DNA from: CAZEKB01 sp964512225
GTDB lineage: Bacteria; Myxococcota_A; UBA796; UBA9615
Direction of reading: 5' to 3'
DNA: 64,000 nt
Assembly: GCA_964512225.1 (NCBI GenBank)
Contig: CAZEKB010000033.1
Location: forward strand, 1 to 64,000
Under the pieces are notes generated by a model. It was not told where the DNA came from, ran no database searches, and saw only the letters and a list, made by a program, of their open reading frames with translations. A program made the position numbers and the translations under genes. Below, one piece after another: positions 62,328 through 64,000 of this stretch. Each line of letters opens with the position of its first letter. Positions within the stretch are counted from its first letter, which is position 1.

Positions 62328-63853
62328 CCCTGCTCCTCGCTCCGGCGGAACCGCTCGGGGAAGTACTTGATCGCCGACCGGATCGGCAGCGAGGCGACCA
62401 TGCCGAGGCCGCAGATCGAGCCCTCGTCCATCTCCCAGTGCAGCTCGTCGACGTTCGCCAGCACCGAGGCGTCGTCGGTGCTCAGGAACTCGTCGGTCAC
62501 CTTGCGTTGCACCCTGCAGCCGACGCGGCACGGCGTGCATTGGCCGCAGGACTCGTCCTCGAAGAACACCTGCTGCCACAGCGCGGCCCGGGCGATGTCG
62601 ACGGTGTCGTTCAGCACGACGACCCCCGCCGAGCCGAGCATCGAGCCCGCGTCCGTCAGGCCCTTGAAGTCCAGCGGTCGGTCCCGCATGGACATGGGCA
62701 GGAAGCCCGAGCTCGCGCCCCCGGGCGAGAACGCCAGGGGGGTGCCGACGTAGCCGCCCGCGGCCTCGACCAGCTCGTCCAACGACACCCCGAGGGGCAG
62801 CTCGTAGGTCCCCGGCTTCGCCACGTGCCCGGAGACGCAGTACAGCTTGCTCCCCGGCTCCGTCCGCCCCTGCGCCGCGAACGCCTCGCCGCCGCTGCGG
62901 ACGATGTACGGGACGCACGCGAGCGTCTCCACGTTGTTCATGAGCGTCGGCTTGCCCCACAGCCCCTCGTCGGTGGGGTAGGGGGGCTTGAGTCGCGGCA
63001 TGCCGCGACGACCCTCGATCGCCTCGAGCAGCGCGGTCTCTTCACCGCAGATGTAGGCCCCGTGCCCCGTCACGATCTTCACGTCCAGGTCGTCCAGGAA
63101 CCCGCGCCCGGTCGCCTCTTCGATCGCCCCCTCGAGGGCGCGCTTGCTCGCCGGGAACTCGCCCCGGACGTAGATGAACAGGGTGGTCGCCCCCACGGCG
63201 AAGCAGGCGATGACGGCGCCCTCGAGCATCAGCCCGGGCCGTTCGATCATCACCGCGCGGTCCTTGAAGGTGCCGGGCTCTCCTTCGTCGGCGTTGACCA
63301 CGACGTACCTGGTGGGCTCGGTGTGCCGCGCCACCGCGTTCCACTTGAAGCCCGCCGGGAACCCGGCCCCGCCCCGGCCCTGCAGGCCCGAGGCGTCGAT
63401 CGCCTCGCGCACGGCGCCCGGCCCCATGGCCCGGGCGGCGGCCAACGCGGGCCAGGTGGGATCGTCGCGGCCGGCGAGGTTCATCGGCAGCGTCGGGTCC
63501 GCGGGGGTGAGGGCTCCCGGGGGGCCGGAGCGGGCGGTGTCCAGGTTCCTGTCGACCGCGACGGGAGCCCGGTCGCACCGGCCGAGGCAGCTCACCTCCT
63601 CGCAGGAGAGCCCCTCGGCGCGCACCCGGCCGGCGAGGGCGTCGGAGCCCGCCATCTTGCAGGACAGGCCGTGGCAGACGCGCACGTCCACGTCCGGGCG
63701 GTCGATGAGCGAGTAGAAGGTGGCGACGCCGTACACGTCGGCGGCGGGCACGCCCGTCGCGCGGGACACGACCTCGGCCGAGCCCGGCACGTTCCCCCCG
63801 TGCTCCTCGAGCAGCTCGAGCACCTCGTGTCGTTGGGCACCCTTTCGCTCCAT
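62324..63853 (-). CDS. Formate dehydrogenase diaphorase subunit (NuoE-NuoF fusion, FdsB/HoxF-like)
   Basis: The 509-residue protein has a short NuoE-like thioredoxin fold with [2Fe-2S] ligands Cys60, 65, 89 and 93 (VCHGLSCKM, VSCLGRC) and a NuoF domain with the FMN/NADH site GRGGAGFPAGFKW (159-171) and the 4Fe-4S motif SCGQCTPCRVG (about 435). It takes electrons from the Fdh catalytic subunit and reduces NAD. Together they would form a soluble NAD-dependent formate dehydrogenase, though the two genes are separated by three genes for exported proteins. TACACT lies six bases before ATG 63853. Confidence 0.88.
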   Translation of the reverse strand: MERKGAQRHEVLELLEEHGGNVPGSAEVVSRATGVPAADVYGVATFYSLIDRPDVDVRVCHGLSCKMAGSDALAGRVRAEGLSCEEVSCLGRCDRAPVAVDRNLDTARSGPPGALTPADPTLPMNLAGRDDPTWPALAAARAMGPGAVREAIDASGLQGRGGAGFPAGFKWNAVARHTEPTRYVVVNADEGEPGTFKDRAVMIERPGLMLEGAVIACFAVGATTLFIYVRGEFPASKRALEGAIEEATGRGFLDDLDVKIVTGHGAYICGEETALLEAIEGRRGMPRLKPPYPTDEGLWGKPTLMNNVETLACVPYIVRSGGEAFAAQGRTEPGSKLYCVSGHVAKPGTYELPLGVSLDELVEAAGGYVGTPLAFSPGGASSGFLPMSMRDRPLDFKGLTDAGSMLGSAGVVVLNDTVDIARAALWQQVFFEDESCGQCTPCRVGCRVQRKVTDEFLSTDDASVLANVDELHWEMDEGSICGLGMVASLPIRSAIKYFPERFRRSEEQG

Positions 63854-63859
63854 GACGGG

Positions 63860-63893
63860 AGTGTACAGCCGCGTCCGGACCGTGCTCTAGAGT
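63860..63893. promoter_or_regulatory. Divergent -10 elements between formate dehydrogenase operon and response regulator
   Basis: TACACT on the minus strand (63860-63865) is six bases before ATG 63853, and TAGAGT on the plus strand (63888-63893) is six bases before ATG 63900. The 46-bp gap thus holds two back-to-back leaderless promoters. Confidence 0.55.
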
Positions 63894-63899
63894 GTGCGG

Positions 63900-64000
63900 A
63901 TGCTCGCGTACGTACTGCTCGTCGACGACAACCCCCTGGACAACCTGCTGCACCGGCGAGCGTTGCTCTCCTCCGGAGTGGTCTCCGGGGACGATCACAG
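63900..64000 (+). CDS. Response regulator receiver protein (partial, cut by window end)
   Basis: The first 33 residues, YVLLVDDNPLDNLLHRRALL near the N-terminus, carry the paired acidic residues (Asp-Asp) of a receiver domain. The DNP-x-D-N-x-x-H form is typical of single-domain or chemotaxis-type response regulators. Its phosphorylation site lies beyond the window. It is divergent from the formate dehydrogenase operon. Confidence 0.78.
   Translation, partial: MLAYVLLVDDNPLDNLLHRRALLSSGVVSGDDH

Overview
The window is about 64 kb of very GC-rich DNA (roughly 70% by eye) packed with genes, and it looks like a chromosome segment from a member of the Myxococcota (Deltaproteobacteria-like). The evidence is: many lipoproteins with long Asp-rich spacers right after the lipobox; MopE-type 'DCDD...PGA.E' modules; several C-termini of the MYXO-CTERM kind (Cys, membrane stretch, Arg cluster); an unusual wealth of secreted and outer-membrane proteins; and FHA, Ser/Thr kinase and WD40 proteins. 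No rRNA, tRNA, CRISPR array or insertion sequence was seen.

The organism decodes UGA as selenocysteine. Three genes are interrupted by one in-frame TGA at a redox-active position, each followed at the right distance by a SECIS-like hairpin: a peroxiredoxin-like protein (158-670), an exported thioredoxin-like lipoprotein (26969-27898) and a formate dehydrogenase catalytic subunit (57474-60173).

Layout. 1-2400: repeat-rich accessory region with the selenoperoxiredoxin, a ParB-like small protein and a toxin-antitoxin pair whose toxin is frameshifted. 2.4-6.7 kb: SCO copper chaperone, bicupin, lipoprotein, PPi-type phosphofructokinase, DUF1648 protein. 6.9-25.5 kb: mainly secreted, surface and outer-membrane proteins, with an orphan histidine kinase and a phosphate-type porin. 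25.5-38.6 kb: cobyric acid synthase, Sec-redoxin, FHA protein, secreted protease, fatty acid hydroxylase, deoxynucleoside kinase, LysR regulator with egtD, Fe-S/cNMP membrane protein, thiol peroxidase, Ser/Thr kinase. 38.7-44.6 kb: glycosyltransferase, B12-radical SAM, deacetylase and GT-C-like membrane protein. 44.6-49.8 kb: the most unusual locus, a divergent cluster of amidase and DUF486 membrane protein against two fusion genes, TetR-isonitrile synthase and isonitrile-type Fe(II)/2OG dioxygenase-UbiA prenyltransferase, with three matching palindromic operators between them. 49.9-55.1 kb: a Lol-like ABC export cassette. 55.1-57.5 kb: amphi-Trp protein, hemolysin III and multihaem cytochrome. 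57.5-63.9 kb: a five-gene formate dehydrogenase operon that encloses a DUF4331 protein split into two genes. The window ends in a response regulator.

Many genes start about six bases after a TANNNT box, so leaderless transcription seems common. This was used to choose several starts, including GTG starts. Two genes (cobQ and the Fe-S/cNMP protein) appear to start at CTG overlapping the upstream stop.
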